Of a stretch of 64,000 nt of DNA, positions 1 through 15,600 are shown piece after piece. The position numbers and the translations under genes were made by a program. The stretch is from NCBI GenBank assembly GCA_947652605.1, contig OX393581.1, positions 8,560,640 through 8,624,639 on the forward strand. The letters run 5' to 3'. The notes beneath the pieces were generated by a model, which made no database searches, was not told the origin of the DNA, and worked only from the letters and a program-made list of their open reading frames with translations. Numbering within the stretch: the stretch's first letter is position 1; each line of letters starts with the position of its first letter. The stretch comes from Elmis aenea (lineage: Eukaryota; Arthropoda; Insecta; Coleoptera; Elmidae).

Positions 1-3000
1 AGTAAGGAAATTTTGCGTTGTTGACCTAATTGTTGAAGTTTCTTAAAAACAAAATATTGGATCGTTTCCAAAATCATTTTTTTGTTGTAGATAAGCATAA
101 TAAACATATCCTGAAAATTGCAAGTCAATATCTTAAGCGGTTGAAAAATTATTCGAGAATATGTGTCTCGAAAGGAGGTTAATAGTACCTAAGGAAATTT
201 GGTTTTGTTGAACTAATTGTTGAAGTTTCTCACAAACAAAATATTGGATCGTTTCCAAAATCATTTTTTTGTTGTAGATAAGCATAATAAACATATTCTA
301 AAAATTGCAAGTCAATATCTTAAGCAGTTGAAAATTTATTCGAAAATATGTGTCTCGAAAGGAGGTTAATAGTAAGGAAATATTGTTTTGTTGAACTAAT
401 TGTTGAAGTTTCTTACAAACAAAATATTGGATCGTTTCCAAAATTATTTTTTCGTAGTAGATAAGCATAATAAACATATCCTGAAAACTGCAAGTCAATA
501 TCTTAAGCAGTTAAAAAATTATTCGAGAATATGTGTTTCGAAAGGAGGTTAATAGTAAGGAAATTTTGTTTTGTTGAACTAATTGTTGAAGTTTCTTACA
601 AACAAAATATTGGATCGTTTCCAAAATCATTTTTTCGTTGTAGATAAGCATAATAAACATATCCTGAAAATTCAAAGTCAATATCTTAAGCAGTTGAAAA
701 TTTATTCGAAAATATGTGTCTCGAAAGGAGGTTAATAGTAAGGAAATTTTGTTTTGTTGAACTAATTGTTGAAGTTTCTTACAAACAAAATATTGGATCG
801 TTTCCAAAATTATTTTTTCGTAGTAGATAAGCATAATAAACATATCCTGAAAATTGCAAGTCAATATCTTAAGCAGTTGAAAAATTATTCGAGAATATGT
901 GTCTCGAAAGGAAGTTAATAGTACCTAAGGAAATTTTGCTTTGTTGACCTAATTGTTGAAGTTTCTTAAAAACAAAATATTGGATCGTTTCCAAAATTAT
1001 TTTTTAGTAGTAGATAAGCATGATAAACATATCCTGAAAATTCAAAGTCAATATCTTAAGCAGTTGAAAATTTATTCGAGAATATGTGTTGTCTCGAAAG
1101 GAGGTTAATAGTAAGGAAATTTTGTTTTGTTGAACTAATTGTTGAAGTTTCTTACAAACAAAATATTGGATCGTTTCCAAAATTATGTTTTCGTTGTGGA
1201 TAAGCATGATAAACATATCCTGAAAATTGCAAGTCAATATCTTAAGCGGTTGAAAAATTATTCGAGAATATGTGTTGTCTCGAAAGGAGGTTAATAGTAA
1301 GGAAATTTTGTTTTGTTGAACTAATTGTTGAAGTTTCTTACAAACAAAATATTGGATCGTTTCCAAAATCATTTTTTCGTTGTAGATAAGCATAATAAAC
1401 ATATCCTGAAAATTGCAAGTCAATATCTTAAGCGGTTGATAAATTATTCGAGAATATGTGTCTCGAAAGGAAGTTAATAGTACCTAAGGAAATTTTGCTT
1501 TGTTGACCTAATTGTTGAAGTTTCTTAAAAACAAAATATTGGATCGTTTCCAAAATCATTTTTTTGTTGTAGATAAGCATAATAAACATATCCTGAAAAT
1601 TGCAAGTCAATATCTTAAGCGGTTGAAAAATTATTCGAGAATGTGTCTTGAAAGGAGGTTAATAGTAAGGAAATTTTGTTTTGTTGAACTAATTGTTGAA
1701 GTTTCTTACAAACAAAATATTGGATCGTTTCAAAAATCATTTTTTCGTTGTAGATAAGCATAAAAAACATATCCTAAAAATTGCAAGTCAATATCTTAAG
1801 CAGTTGAAAACTTATTCGAGAATATGTGTCTCAAAAGGAGGTTAATAGTAAGGAAATTTTGTTTTGTTAAAATAATTGTTGAAGTTTCTCACAAACAAAA
1901 TATTGGATCGTTTCCAAAATCAATTTTTCGTTGTAGATAAGCATAATAAACATATCCTAAAAGTTGCAAGTCAATATCTTAAGCGGTTGAAAAATTATTC
2001 GAGAATATGTGTTGTCTCGAAAGGAGGTTAATAGTAAGGAAATTTTGTTTTGTTGAACTAATTGTTGAAGTTTCTTACAAACAAAATATTGGATCGTTTT
2101 CAAAATCATTTTTTTGTTGTAGATAAGCATAATAAACATATCCTGAAAATTGCAAGTCAATATCTTAAGCGGTTGAAAAATTATTCGAGAATATGTGTCT
2201 CGAAAGGAAGTTAATAGTAAGGAAATTTTGTTTTGTTAAATTAATTGTTGAAGTTTCTTACAAACAAAATATTGGATCGTTTCCAAAATCATTTTTTCGT
2301 TGTAGATAAGCATAATAAACATATCCTGAAAATTGCAAGTCAATATCTTAAGCAGTTGAAAAATTATTCGAGAATATGTGTTGTCTCGAAAGGAGGTTAA
2401 TAGTAAGGAAATTTTGCTTTGTTGACCTAATTGTTGAAGTTTCTTAAAAACAAAATATTGGATCGTTTCCAAAATCGTTTTTTTGTTGTAGATAAGCATG
2501 ATAAACATATCCTGAAAATTGCAAGTCAATAACTTAAGCAGTTGAAAAATTATTTGAGAATATGTGTTTCGAAAGGAGATTAATAGTAAGGAAATTTTGT
2601 TTTGTTAAACTAATTGTTGAAGTTTCATACAAACAAAATATTGAATCGTTTCCAAAATTATTTTTTCGTTGTAGATAAGCATGATAAACATATCCTGAAA
2701 ATTGCAAGTCAATATCTTAAGCAGTTGAAAAATTATTCGAGAATATGTGTCTCGAAAGGAGGTTAATAGTAAGGAAATTTTGTTTTGTTAAACTAATTGT
2801 TGAAGTTTCTTACAAACAAAATATTGGATCGTTTCCAAAATTATTTTTTCGTTGTGGATAAGCATGATAAACATATCCTGAAAATTGCAAGTCAATATCT
2901 TAAGCAGTTGAAAAATTATTCGAGAATATGTGTCTCGAAAGGAGGTTAATAGTAAGAAAATTTAGTTTTGTTAAACTAATTGTTGAAGTTTCTTACAAAC

Positions 3001-4250
3001 AAAATATTGGATCGTTTCCAAAATCATTTTTTCGTAGTAGATAAGCATAATAAACATATCCTGAAAATTGCAAGTCAATATCTTAAGCGGTTGAAAAATT
3101 ATTCGAGAATATGTGTCTCGAAAGGAAGTTAATAGTACCTAAGGAAATTTTGCTTTGTTGACCTAATTGTTGAAGTTTCTTAAAAACAAAATATTGGATC
3201 GTTTCCAAAATCGTTTTTTTGTTGTAGATAAGCATAATAAACATATCCTGAAAATTGCAAGTTAATATCTTAAGCGGTTGAACAATTATTCGAGAATGTG
3301 TCTCGAAAGGAGGTTAATAGTAAGGAAATTTTGTTTTGTTGAACTAATTGTTGAAGTTTCTTACAAACAAAATATTGGATCGTTTCCAAAATCAATTTTT
3401 TGTTGTAGATAAGCATGATAAACATATCCTAAAAGTTGCAAGTCAATATCTTAAGCGGTTGAAAAATTATTCGAGAATATGTGTTGTCTCGAAAGAAGGT
3501 TAATAGTAAGGAAATTTTGTTTTGTTGAACTAATTGTTGAAGTTTCTTACAAACAAAATATTTTATCGTTTCCAAAATCATTTTTTTGTTGTAGATAGGC
3601 ATAATAAACATATCCTGAAAATTGCAAGTCAATATCTTAAGCGGTTGAAAAATTATTCGAGAATATGTGTTGTCTCGAAAGGAGGTTAATAGTAAAGAAA
3701 TTTGGCTTCCTTGAGTTAATTGTTGAAGTTTCTCACAAACAAAATATTGGATCGTTTCCAAAATCATTTTTTCGTTGTAGATAAGCATAATAAACATATC
3801 CTGAAAATTGCAAGTCAATATCTTAAGCGGTTGAAAAATTATTCGAGAATATGTGTTTGAAAGGAGGTTAATAGTAGGTTATGACATTTTGCTTTGTTAA
3901 ATTAATTGTTGAAGTTTCTTACAAACAAAATATTTGATCGTTTTCAAAATAATTTTGTTGTTGTAGATAAGCATAATAATCATATCCTGAAAATTGCAAG
4001 TCAATATCTTAAGCGGTTGAAAAATTATTCGAGAATATGTGTCTGAAAAGGAGGTTAATAGTAGGTAAGGAAATTTTGCTTTGTTGAATTAATTGTTGAA
4101 GTTTTTTACAAACAAAATATTGGATCGTTTCCAAAATCATTTTTTCGTTGTAGATAAGCATGATAAGAATCTCCTGAAAATACAAAGTCAATATCTTAAG
4201 CGGTTGAAAAATTATTCGAGAATATGTGTCTCGAAGTTGGGTTAATAGTA

Positions 4251-5922
4251 GGTACCTAAGGATATTTTGCTTTGTTGACCTAATTGTTGAAGTTTCTTAC
4301 AAACAAAATATTGGATCGTTTCCAAAATTATTTTTTCGTTGTAGATAAGCATGATAAACATATCCTGAAAATTGCAAGTCAATATCTAAAGCAGTTGAAA
4401 AATTATTCGAGAATATGTGTTTCGAAAGGAGGTTAATAGTAAGGAAATTTTGTTTTGTTGAACTAATTGTTGAAGTTTCTTACAAACAAAATATTGGATC
4501 GTTTCCAAAATCATTTTTTCGTTGTAGATAAGCATAATAAACATATCCTGAAAATTCAAAGTCAATATCTTAACCAGTTGAAAATTTATTCGAAAATATG
4601 TGTCTCGAAAGGAGGTTAATAGTAAGGAAATTTTGTTTTGTTAAACTAATTGTTGAAGTTTCTTACAAACAAAATATTGGATCGTTTCCAAAATTATTTT
4701 TTTGTAGTAGATAAGCATAATAAACATATCCTGAAAATTGCAAGTCAATATCTTAAGCAGTTGAAAAATTATTCGAGAATATGTGTCTCGAAAGGAGGTT
4801 AATAGTAAGGAAATTTTGTTTTGTTAAATTAATTGTTGAAGTTTCTTACAAACAAAATATTGGATCGTTTCCAAAATTATTTTTTCGTAGTAGATAAGCA
4901 TGATAAACATATCCTGAAAATTGCAAGTCAATATCTTAAGCAGTTGAAAATTTATTCGAGAATATGAGTTGTCTCGAAAGGAGGTTAATAGTAAGGAAAT
5001 TTTGTTTTGTTGAACTAATTGTTGAAGTTTCTTACAAACAAAATATTGGATCGTTTCCAAAATTATGTTTTCGTTGTGGATAAGCATGATAAACATATCC
5101 TGAAAATTGCAAGTCAATATCTTAAGCGGTTGAAAAATTATTCGAGAATATGTGTTGTCTCGAAAGGAGGTTAATAGTAAGGAAATTTTGTTTTGTTGAA
5201 CTAATTGTTGAAGTTTCTTACAAACAAAATATTGGATCGTTTCCAAAATCATTTTTTCGTTGTAGATAAGCATAATAAACATATCCTGAAAATTGCAAGT
5301 CAATATCTTAAGCGGTTGAAAAATTATTCGAGAATATGTGTCTCGAAAGGAAGTTAATAATACCTAAGGATATTTTGCTTTGTTGACCTAATTGTTGAAG
5401 TTTCCTAAAAACAAAATATTGGATCGTTTCCAAAATCATTTCTTCGTTGTAGATAAGCATAAAAAACATATCCTAAAAATTGCAAGTCAATATCTTAAGC
5501 GGTTGAAAAATTATTCGAGAATATGTGTTGTCTCGAAAGGAGGTTAATAGTAAAGAAATTTTGCTTTGTTGAATTAATTGTTGAAGTTTTTTACAAACAA
5601 AATATTGGATCGTTTCCAAAATAATTTTTTCGTTGTAGATAAGCATGATAAGAATCTCCTGAAAATACAAAGTCAATATCTTAAGCGGTTGAAAAATTAT
5701 TCGAAAATATGTGTCTGAAAAGGAGATTAATAGTAGGTAAGGAAATTTTGCTTTGTTGAATTAATTGTTGAAGTTTCTTACAAACAAAATATTGGATCGT
5801 TTCCAAAATCATTTTTTCGTTGTAGATAAGCATGATAAACATATTCTGAAAATTTCAAGTCAATATCTTAAGCGGTTGAAAAATTATTCGAGAATATGTG
5901 TCTCGAAGGTGGGTTAATAGTA
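4251..5922. repeat. Higher-order repeat A, copy 1 (1672 bp, 9 monomers)
   Basis: Starting at the GGTACC-bearing variant monomer, nine consecutive monomers form a unit that is repeated almost identically 1672 bp further on. The diagnostic variants (GGTACC start, the AAGATTCTC-type 'gataagaatctcc' monomer, the 'gagttgtctcg' monomer and the 'attatgttttcgttgtgg' monomer) recur in the same order and spacing. Confidence 0.9.
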
Positions 5923-7594
5923 GGTACCTAAGGATATTTTGCTTTGTTGACCTAATTGTTGAAGTTTCTTACAAACAAAATATTGGATCGTTTCCAAAAT
6001 TATTTTTTCGTTGTTGATAAGCATGATAAACATATCCTGAAAATTGCAAGTCAATATCTAAAGCAGTTGAAAAATTATTCGAGAATATGTGTTTCGAAAG
6101 GAGGTTAATAGTAAGGAAATTTTGTTTTGTTGAACTAATTGTTGAAGTTTCTTACAAACAAAATATTGGATCGTTTCCAAAATCATTTTTTCGTTGTAGA
6201 TAAGCATAATAAACATATCCTGAAAATTCAAAGTCAATATCTTAAGCAGTTGAAAATTTATTCGAAAATATGTGTCTCGAAAGGAGGTTAATAGTAAGGA
6301 AATTTTGTTTTGTTAAACTAATTGTTGAAGTTTCTTACAAACAAAATATTGGATCGTTTCCAAAATTATTTTTTTGTAGTAGATAAGCATAATAAACATA
6401 TCCTGAAAATTGCAAGTCAATATCTTAAGCAGTTGAAAAATTATTCGAGAATATGTGTCTCGAAAGGAGGTTAATAGTAAGGAAATTTTGTTTTGTTAAA
6501 TTAATTGTTGAAGTTTATTACAAACAAAATATTGGATCGTTTCCAAAATTATTTTTTCGTAGTAGATAAGCATGATAAACATATCCTGAAAATTGCAAGT
6601 CAATATCTTAAGCAGTTGAAAATTTATTCGAGAATATGAGTTGTCTCGAAAGGAGGTTAATAGTAAGGAAATTTTGTTTTGTTGAACTAATTGTTGAAGT
6701 TTCTTACAAACAAAATATTGGATCGTTTCCAAAATTATGTTTTCGTTGTGGATAAGCATGATAAACATATCCTGAAAATTGCAAGTCAATATCTTAAGCG
6801 GTTGAAAAATTATTCGAGAATATGTGTTGTCTCGAAAGGAGGTTAATAGTAAGGAAATTTTGTTTTGTTGAACTAATTGTTGAAGTTTCTTACAAACAAA
6901 ATATTGGATCGTTTCCAAAATCATTTTTTCGTTGTAGATAAGCATAATAAACATATCCTGAAAATTGCAAGTCAATATCTTAAGCGGTTGAAAAATTATT
7001 CGAGAATATGTGTCTCGAAAGGAAGTTAATAATACCTAAGGATATTTTGCTTTGTTGACCTAATTGTTGAAGTTTCCTAAAAACAAAATATTGGATCGTT
7101 TCCAAAATCATTTCTTCGTTGTAGATAAGCATAAAAAACATATCCTAAAAATTGCAAGTCAATATCTTAAGCGGTTGAAAAATTATTCGAGAATATGTGT
7201 TGTCTCGAAAGGAGGTTAATAGTAAAGAAATTTTGCTTTGTTGAATTAATTGTTGAAGTTTTTTACAAACAAAATATTGGATCGTTTCCAAAATAATTTT
7301 TTCGTTGTAGATAAGCATGATAAGAATCTCCTGAAAATACAAAGTCAATATCTTAAGCGGTTGAAAAATTATTCGAAAATATGTGTCTGAAAAGGAGATT
7401 AATAGTAGGTAAGGAAATTTTGCTTTGTTGAATTAATTGTTGAAGTTTCTTACAAACAAAATATTGGATCGTTTCCAAAATCATTTTTTCGTTGTAGATA
7501 AGCATGATAAACATATTCTGAAAATTTCAAGTCAATATCTTAAGCGGTTGAAAAATTATTCGAGAATATGTGTCTCGAAGGTGGGTTAATAGTA
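5923..7594. repeat. Higher-order repeat A, copy 2 (1672 bp)
   Basis: Second copy of the 9-monomer unit, delimited by GGTACC at 5923 and at 7595. Diagnostic variant monomers match copy 1 at a constant offset of 1672 bp. A third copy starts at 7595, follows the same order for about 0.8 kb, and is then replaced by a different monomer order near 8.4 kb. Confidence 0.9.
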
Positions 7595-9079
7595 GGTACC
7601 TAAGGATATTTTGCTTTGTTGACCTAATTGTTGAAGTTTCTTACAAACAAAATATTGGATCGTTTCCAAAATTATTTTTTCGTTGTTGATAAGCATGATA
7701 AACATATCCTGAAAATTGCAAGTCAATATCTAAAGCAGTTGAAAAATTATTCGAGAATATGTGTTTCGAAAGGAGGTTAATAGTAAGGAAATTTTGTTTT
7801 GTTGAACTAATTGTTGAAGTTTCTTACAAACAAAATATTGGATCGTTTCCAAAATCATTTTTTCGTTGTAGATAAGCATAATAAACATATCCTGAAAATT
7901 CAAAGTCAATATCTTAAGCAGTTGAAAATTTATTCGAAAATATGTGTCTCGAAAGGAGGTTAATAGTAAGGAAATTTTGTTTTGTTAAACTAATTGTTGA
8001 AGTTTCTTACAAACAAAATATTGGATCGTTTCCAAAATTATTTTTTTGTAGTAGATAAGCATAATAAACATATCCTGAAAATTGCAAGTCAATATCTTAA
8101 GCAGTTGAAAAATTATTCGAGAATATGTGTCTCGAAAGGAGGTTAATAGTAAGGAAATTTTGTTTTGTTAAATTAATTGTTGAAGTTTCTTACAAACAAA
8201 ATATTGGATCGTTTCCAAAATTATTTTTTCGTAGTAGATAAGCATGATAAACATATCCTGAAACTTGCAAGTCAATATCTTAAGCAGTTGAAAATTTATT
8301 CGAGAATATGAGTTGTCTCGAAAGGAGGTTAATAGTAAGGAAATTTTGTTTTGTTGAACTAATTGTTGAAGTTTCTTACAAACAAAATATTGGATCGTTT
8401 CCAAAATTATTTTTTCGTTGTGGATAAGCATGATAAACATATCCTGAAAATTGCAAGTCAATATCTTAAGCGGTTGAAAAATTATTCGAGAATATGTGTT
8501 GTCTCGAAAGGAGGTTAATAGTAAGGAAATTTTGTTTTGTTAAATTAATTGTTGAAGTTTCTTACAAACAAAATATTGGATCGTTTCCAAAATTATTTTT
8601 TCGTAGTAGATAAGCATGATAAACATATCCTGAAACTTGCAAGTCAATATCTTAAGCAGTTGAAAATTTATTCGAGAATATGAGTTGTCTCGAAAGGAGG
8701 TTAATAGTAAGGAAATTTTGTTTTGTTGAACTAATTGTTGAAGTTTCTTACAAACAAAATATTGGATCGTTTCCAAAATTATTTTTTCGTTGTAGATAAG
8801 CATAATAATCATATCCTGAAAATTGCAAGTCAATATCTTAAGCGGTTGAAAAATTATTCGAGAATATGTGTCTGAAAAGGAGGTTAATAGTAGGTAAGGA
8901 AATTTTGCTTTGTTGAATTAATTGTTGAAGTTTTTTACAAACAAAATATTGGATCGTTTCCAAAATCATTTTTTCGTTGTAGATAAGCATGATAAGAATC
9001 TCCTGAAAATACAAAGTCAATATCTTAAGCGGTTGAAAAATTATTCGAGAATATGTGTCTCGAAGGTGGGTTAATAGTA

Positions 9080-12000
9080 GGTACCTAAGGATATTTTGCT
9101 TTGTTGACCTAATTGTTGAAGTTTCTTACAAACAAAATATTGGATCGTTTCCAAAATTATTTTTTCGTTGTAGATAAGCATGATAAACATATCCTGAAAA
9201 TTGCAAGTCAATATCTAAAGCAGTTGAAAAATTATTCGAGAATATGTGTTTCGAAAGGAGGTTAATAGTAAGAAAATTTTGTTTTGTTGAACTAATTGTT
9301 GAAGTTTCTTACAAACAAAATATTGGATCGTTTCCAAAATTATTTTTTGTAGTAGATAAGCATAATAAACATATCCTGAAAATTGCAAGTCAATATCTTA
9401 AACAGTTGAAAAATTATTCGAGAATATGTGTCTCGAAAGGAGGTTAATAGTAAGGAAATTTTGTTTTGTTAAATTAATTGTTGAAGTTTCTTACAAACAA
9501 AATATTGGATCGTTTCCAAAATTATTTTTTCGTAGTAGATAAGCATGATAAACATATCCTGAAAATTGCAAGTCAATATCTTAAGCAGTTGAAAATTTAT
9601 TCGAGAATATGAGTTGTCTCGAAAGGAGGTTAATAGTAAGGAAATTTTGTTTTGTTGAACTAATTGTTGAAGTTTCTTACAAACAAAATATTGGATCGTT
9701 TCCAAAATTATTTTTTCGTTGTGGATAAGCATGATAAACATATCCTGAAAATTGCAAGTCAATATCTTAAGCGGTTGAAAAATTATTCGAGAATATGTGT
9801 TGTCTCGAAAGGAGGTTAATAGTAAGGAAATTTTGTTTTGTTGAACTAATTGTTGAAGTTTCTTACAAACAAAATATTGGATCGTTTCCAAAATATATTT
9901 TTCGTTGTAGATAAGCATAATAAACATATCCTGAAAATTGCAAGTCAATATCTTAAGCGGTTGAAAAATTATTCGAGAATATGTGTCTCGAAAGGAAATT
10001 AATAATACCTAAGGATATTTTGCTTTGTTGACCTAATTGTTGAAGTTTCTTAAAAACAAAATATTGGATCGTTTCCAAAATCATTTCTTCGTTGTAGATA
10101 AGCATAAAAAACATATCCTAAAAATTGCAAGTCAATATCTTAAGCGGTTGAAAAATTATTCGAGAATATGTGTTGTCTCGAAAGGAGGTTAATAGTAAAG
10201 AAATTTTGCTTTGTTGAATTAATTGTTGAAGTTTTTTACAAACAAAATATTGGATCGTTTCCAATAATTTTTTCGTTGTAGATAAGCATGATAAGAATCT
10301 CCTGAAAATACAAAGTCAATATCTTAAGCGGTTGAAAAATTATTCGAAAATATGTGTCTGAAAAGGAGATTAATAGTAGGTAAGGAAATTTTGCTTTGTT
10401 GAATTAATTGTTGAAGTTTCTTACAAACAAAATATTGGATCGTTTCCAAAATCATTTTTTCGTTGTAGATAAGCATGATAAACATATTCTGAAAATTTCA
10501 AGTCAATATCTTAAGCGGTTGAAAAATTATTCGAGAATATGTGTTTCGAAAGGAGGTTAATAGTAAGGAAATTTTGTTTTGTTGAACTAATTGTTGAAGT
10601 TTCTTACAAACAAAATATTGGATCGTTTCCAAAATCATTTTTTCGTTGTAGATAAGCATAATAAACATATCCTGAAAATTCAAAGTCAATATCTTAAGCA
10701 GTTGAAAATTTATTCGAAAATATGTGTCTCGAAAGGAGGTTAATAGTAAGGAAATTTTGTTTTGTTAAACTAATTGTTGAAGTTTCTTACAAACAAAATA
10801 TTGGATCGTTTCCAAAATTATTTTTTTGTAGTAGATAAGCATAATAAACATATCCTGAAAATTGCAAGTCAATATCTTAAGCAGTTGAAAAATTATTCGA
10901 GAATATGTGTCTCGAAAGGAGGTTAATAGTAAGGAAATTTTGTTTTGTTAAATTAATTGTTGAAGTTTCTTACAAACAAAATATTGGATCGTTTCCAAAA
11001 TTATTTTTTCGTAGTAGATAAGCATGATAAACATATCCTGAAACTTGCAAGTCAATATCTTAAGCAGTTGAAAATTTATTCGAGAATATGAGTTGTCTCG
11101 AAAGGAGGTTAATAGTAAGGAAATTTTGTTTTGTTGAACTAATTGTTGAAGTTTCTTAAAAACAAAATATTGGATCGTTTCCAAAATCATTTTTTCGTTG
11201 TAGATAAGCATAATAAACATATCCTGAAAATTGCAAGTCAATATCTTAAGCGGTTGAAAAATTATTCGAGAATATGTGTCTCGAAAGGAAGTTAATAATA
11301 CCTAAGGATATTTTGCTTTGTTGACCTAATTGTTGAAGTTTCTTAAAAACAAAATATTGGATCGTTTCCAAAATCATTTCTTCGTTGTAGATAAGCATAA
11401 AAAACATATCCTAAAAATTGCAAGTCAATATCTTAAGCGGTTGAAAAATTATTCGAGAATATGTGTTGTCTCGAAAGGAGGTTAATAGTAAAGAAATTTT
11501 GCTTTCTTGAGTTAATTGTTGAAGTTTCTCACAAACAAAATATTGGATCGTTTCCAAAATCATTTTTTCGTTGTAGATAAGCATGATAAACATATTCTGA
11601 AAATTTCAAGTCAATATCTTAAGCGGTTGAAAAATTATTCGAGAATATGTGTCTCGAAGGTGGGTTAATAGTAGGTACCTAAGGATATTTTGCTTTGTTG
11701 ACCTAATTGTTGAAGTTTCTTAAAAACAAAATATTGGATCGTTTCCAAAATTATTTTTTCGTTGTGGATAAGCATGATAAACATATCCTGAAAATTGCAA
11801 GTCAATATCTTAAGCGGTTGAAAAATTATTCGAGAATATGTGTTGTCTCGAAAGGAGGTTAATAGTAAGGAAATTTTGTTTTGTTGAACTAATTGTTGAA
11901 GTTTCTTAAAAACAAAATATTGGATCGTTTCCAAAATTATTTTTTCGTTGTGGATAAGCATGATAAACATATCCTGAAAATTGCAAGTCAATATCTTAAG

Positions 12001-12609
12001 CGGTTGAAAAATTATTCGAGAATATGTGTTGTCTCGAAAGGAGGTTAATAGTAAGGAAATTTTGTTTTGTTAAATTAATTGTTGAAGTTTCTTACAAACA
12101 AAATATTGGATCGTTTCCAAAATTATTTTTTCGTAGTAGATAAGCATGATAAACATATCCTGAAACTTGCAAGTCAATATCTTAAGCAGTTGAAAATTTA
12201 TTCGAGAATATGAGTTGTCTCGAAAGGAGGTTAATAGTAAGGAAATTTTGTTTTGTTGAACTAATTGTTGAAGTTTCTTACAAACAAAATATTGGATCGT
12301 TTCCAAAATTATTTTTTCGTTGTAGATAAGCATAATAATCATATCCTGAAAATTGCAAGTCAATATCTTAAGCGGTTGAAAAATTATTCGAGAATATGTG
12401 TCTGAAAAGGAGGTTAATAGTAGGTAAGGAAATTTTGCTTTGTTGAATTAATTGTTGAAGTTTTTTACAAACAAAATATTGGATCGTTTCCAAAATCATT
12501 TTTTCGTTGTAGATAAGCATGATAAGAATCTCCTGAAAATACAAAGTCAATATCTTAAGCGGTTGAAAAATTATTCGAGAATATGTGTCTCGAAGGTGGG
12601 TTAATAGTA
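9080..12609. repeat. Higher-order repeat B, copy 1 (3530 bp, 19 monomers)
   Basis: Delimited by GGTACC at 9080 and 12610, with a second internal GGTACC at 11674. The order of variant monomers, including an 'aatatatttttcg' monomer and a short 'ccaataatttttt' monomer, is repeated in the next three blocks. This is the shortest version and probably the basic unit. Confidence 0.9.
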
Positions 12610-15600
12610 GGTACCTAAGGATATTTTGCTTTGTTGACCTAATTGTTGAAGTTTCTTACAAACAAAATATTGGATCGTTTCCAAAATTATTTTTTCGTTG
12701 TAGATAAGCATGATAAACATATCCTGAAAATTGCAAGTCAATATCTAAAGCAGTTGAAAAATTATTCGAGAATATGTGTTTCGAAAGGAGGTTAATAGTA
12801 AGAAAATTTTGTTTTGTTGAACTAATTGTTGAAGTTTCTTACAAACAAAATATTGGATCGTTTCCAAAATTATTTTTTTGTAGTAGATAAGCATAATAAA
12901 CATATCCTGAAAATTGCAAGTCAATATCTTAAACAGTTGAAAAATTATTCGAGAATATGTGTCTCGAAAGGAGGTTAATAGTAAGGAAATTTTGTTTTGT
13001 TAAATTAATTGTTGAAGTTTCTTACAAACAAAATATTGGATCGTTTCCAAAATTATTTTTTCGTAGTAGATAAGCATGATAAACATATCCTGAAAATTGC
13101 AAGTCAATATCTTAAGCAGTTGAAAATTTATTCGAGAATATGAGTTGTCTCGAAAGGAGGTTAATAGTAAGGAAATTTTGTTTTGTTGAACTAATTGTTG
13201 AAGTTTCTTACAAACAAAATATTGGATCGTTTCCAAAATTATTTTTTCGTTGTGGATAAGCATGATAAACATATCCTGAAAATTGCAAGTCAATATCTTA
13301 AGCGGTTGAAAAATTATTCGAGAATATGTGTTGTCTCGAAAGGAGGTTAATAGTAAGGAAATTTTGTTTTGTTGAACTAATTGTTGAAGTTTCTTACAAA
13401 CAAAATATTGGATCGTTTCCAAAATATATTTTTCGTTGTAGATAAGCATAATAAACATATCCTGAAAATTGCAAGTCAATATCTTAAGCGGTTGAAAAAT
13501 TATTCGAGAATATGTGTCTCGAAAGGAAATTAATAATACCTAAGGATATTTTGCTTTGTTGACCTAATTGTTGAAGTTTCTTAAAAACAAAATATTGGAT
13601 CGTTTCCAAAATCATTTCTTCGTTGTAGATAAGCATAAAAAACATATCCTAAAAATTGCAAGTCAATATCTTAAGCGGTTGAAAAATTATTCGAGAATAT
13701 GTGTTGTCTCGAAAGGAGGTTAATAGTAAAGAAATTTTGCTTTGTTGAATTAATTGTTGAAGTTTTTTACAAACAAAATATTGGATCGTTTCCAATAATT
13801 TTTTCATTGTAGATAAGCATGATAAGAATCTCCTGAAAATACAAAGTCAATATCTTAAGCGGTTGAAAAATTATTCGAAAATATGTGTCTGAAAAGGAGA
13901 TTAATAGTAGGTAAGGAAATTTTGCTTTGTTGAATTAATTGTTGAAGTTTCTTACAAACAAAATATTGGATCGTTTCCAAAATCATTTTTTCGTTGTAGA
14001 TAAGCATGATAAACATATTCTGAAAATTTCAAGTCAATATCTTAAGCGGTTGAAAAATTATTCGAGAATATGTGTTTCGAAAGGAGGTTAATAGTAAGGA
14101 AATTTTGTTTTGTTGAACTAATTGTTGAAGTTTCTTACAAACAAAATATTGGATCGTTTCCAAAATCATTTTTTCGTTGTAGATAAGCATAATAAACATA
14201 TCCTGAAAATTCAAAGTCAATATCTTAAGCAGTTGAAAAATTATTCGAGAATATGTGTTGTCTCGAAAGGAGGTTAATAGTAAGGAAATTTTGTTTTGTT
14301 AAACTAATTGTTGAAGTTTCTTACAAACAAAATATTGGATCGTTTCCAAAATTATTTTTTTGTAGTAGATAAGCATAATAAACATATCCTGAAAATTGCA
14401 AGTCAATATCTTAAGCAGTTGAAAAATTATTCGAGAATATGTGTCTCGAAAGGAGGTTAATAGTAAGGAAATTTTGTTTTGTTAAATTAATTGTTGAAGT
14501 TTCTTACAAACAAAATATTGGATCGTTTCCAAAATTATTTTTTCGTAGTAGATAAGCATGATAAACATATCCTGAAACTTGCAAGTCAATATCTTAAGCA
14601 GTTGAAAATTTATTCGAGAATATGAGTTGTCTCGAAAGGAGGTTAATAGTAAGGAAATTTTGTTTTGTTGAACTAATTGTTGAAGTTTCTTAAAAACAAA
14701 ATATTGGATCGTTTCCAAAATCATTTTTTCGTTGTAGATAAGCATAATAAACATATCCTGAAAATTGCAAGTCAATATCTTAAGCGGTTGAAAAATTATT
14801 CGAGAATATGTGTCTCGAAAGGAAGTTAATAATACCTAAGGATATTTTGCTTTGTTGACCTAATTGTTGAAGTTTCTTAAAAACAAAATATTGGATCGTT
14901 TCCAAAATCATTTCTTCGTTGTAGATAAGCATAAAAAACATATCCTAAAAATTGCAAGTCAATATCTTAAGCGGTTGAAAAATTATTCGAGAATATGTGT
15001 TGTCTCGAAAGGAGGTTAATAGTAAAGAAATTTTGCTTTCTTGAGTTAATTGTTGAAGTTTCTCACAAACAAAATATTGGATCGTTTCCAAAATCATTTT
15101 TTCGTTGTAGATAAGCATGATAAACATATTCTGAAAATTTCAAGTCAATATCTTAAGCGGTTGAAAAATTATTCGAGAATATGTGTCTCGAAGGTGGGTT
15201 AATAGTAGGTACCTAAGGATATTTTGCTTTGTTGACCTAATTGTTGAAGTTTCTTAAAAACAAAATATTGGATCGTTTCCAAAATTATTTTTTCGTTGTG
15301 GATAAGCATGATAAACATATCCTGAAAATTGCAAGTCAATATCTTAAGCGGTTGAAAAATTATTCGAGAATATGTGTTGTCTCGAAAGGAGGTTAATAGT
15401 AAGGAAATTTTGTTTTGTTGAACTAATTGTTGAAGTTTCTTAAAAACAAAATATTGGATCGTTTCCAAAATCATTTTTTCGTTGTAGATAAGCATAATAA
15501 ACATATCCTGAAAATTGCAAGTCAATATCTTAAGCGGTTGAAAAATTATTCGAGAATATGTGTCTCGAAAGGAAGTTAATAATACCTAAGGATATTTTGC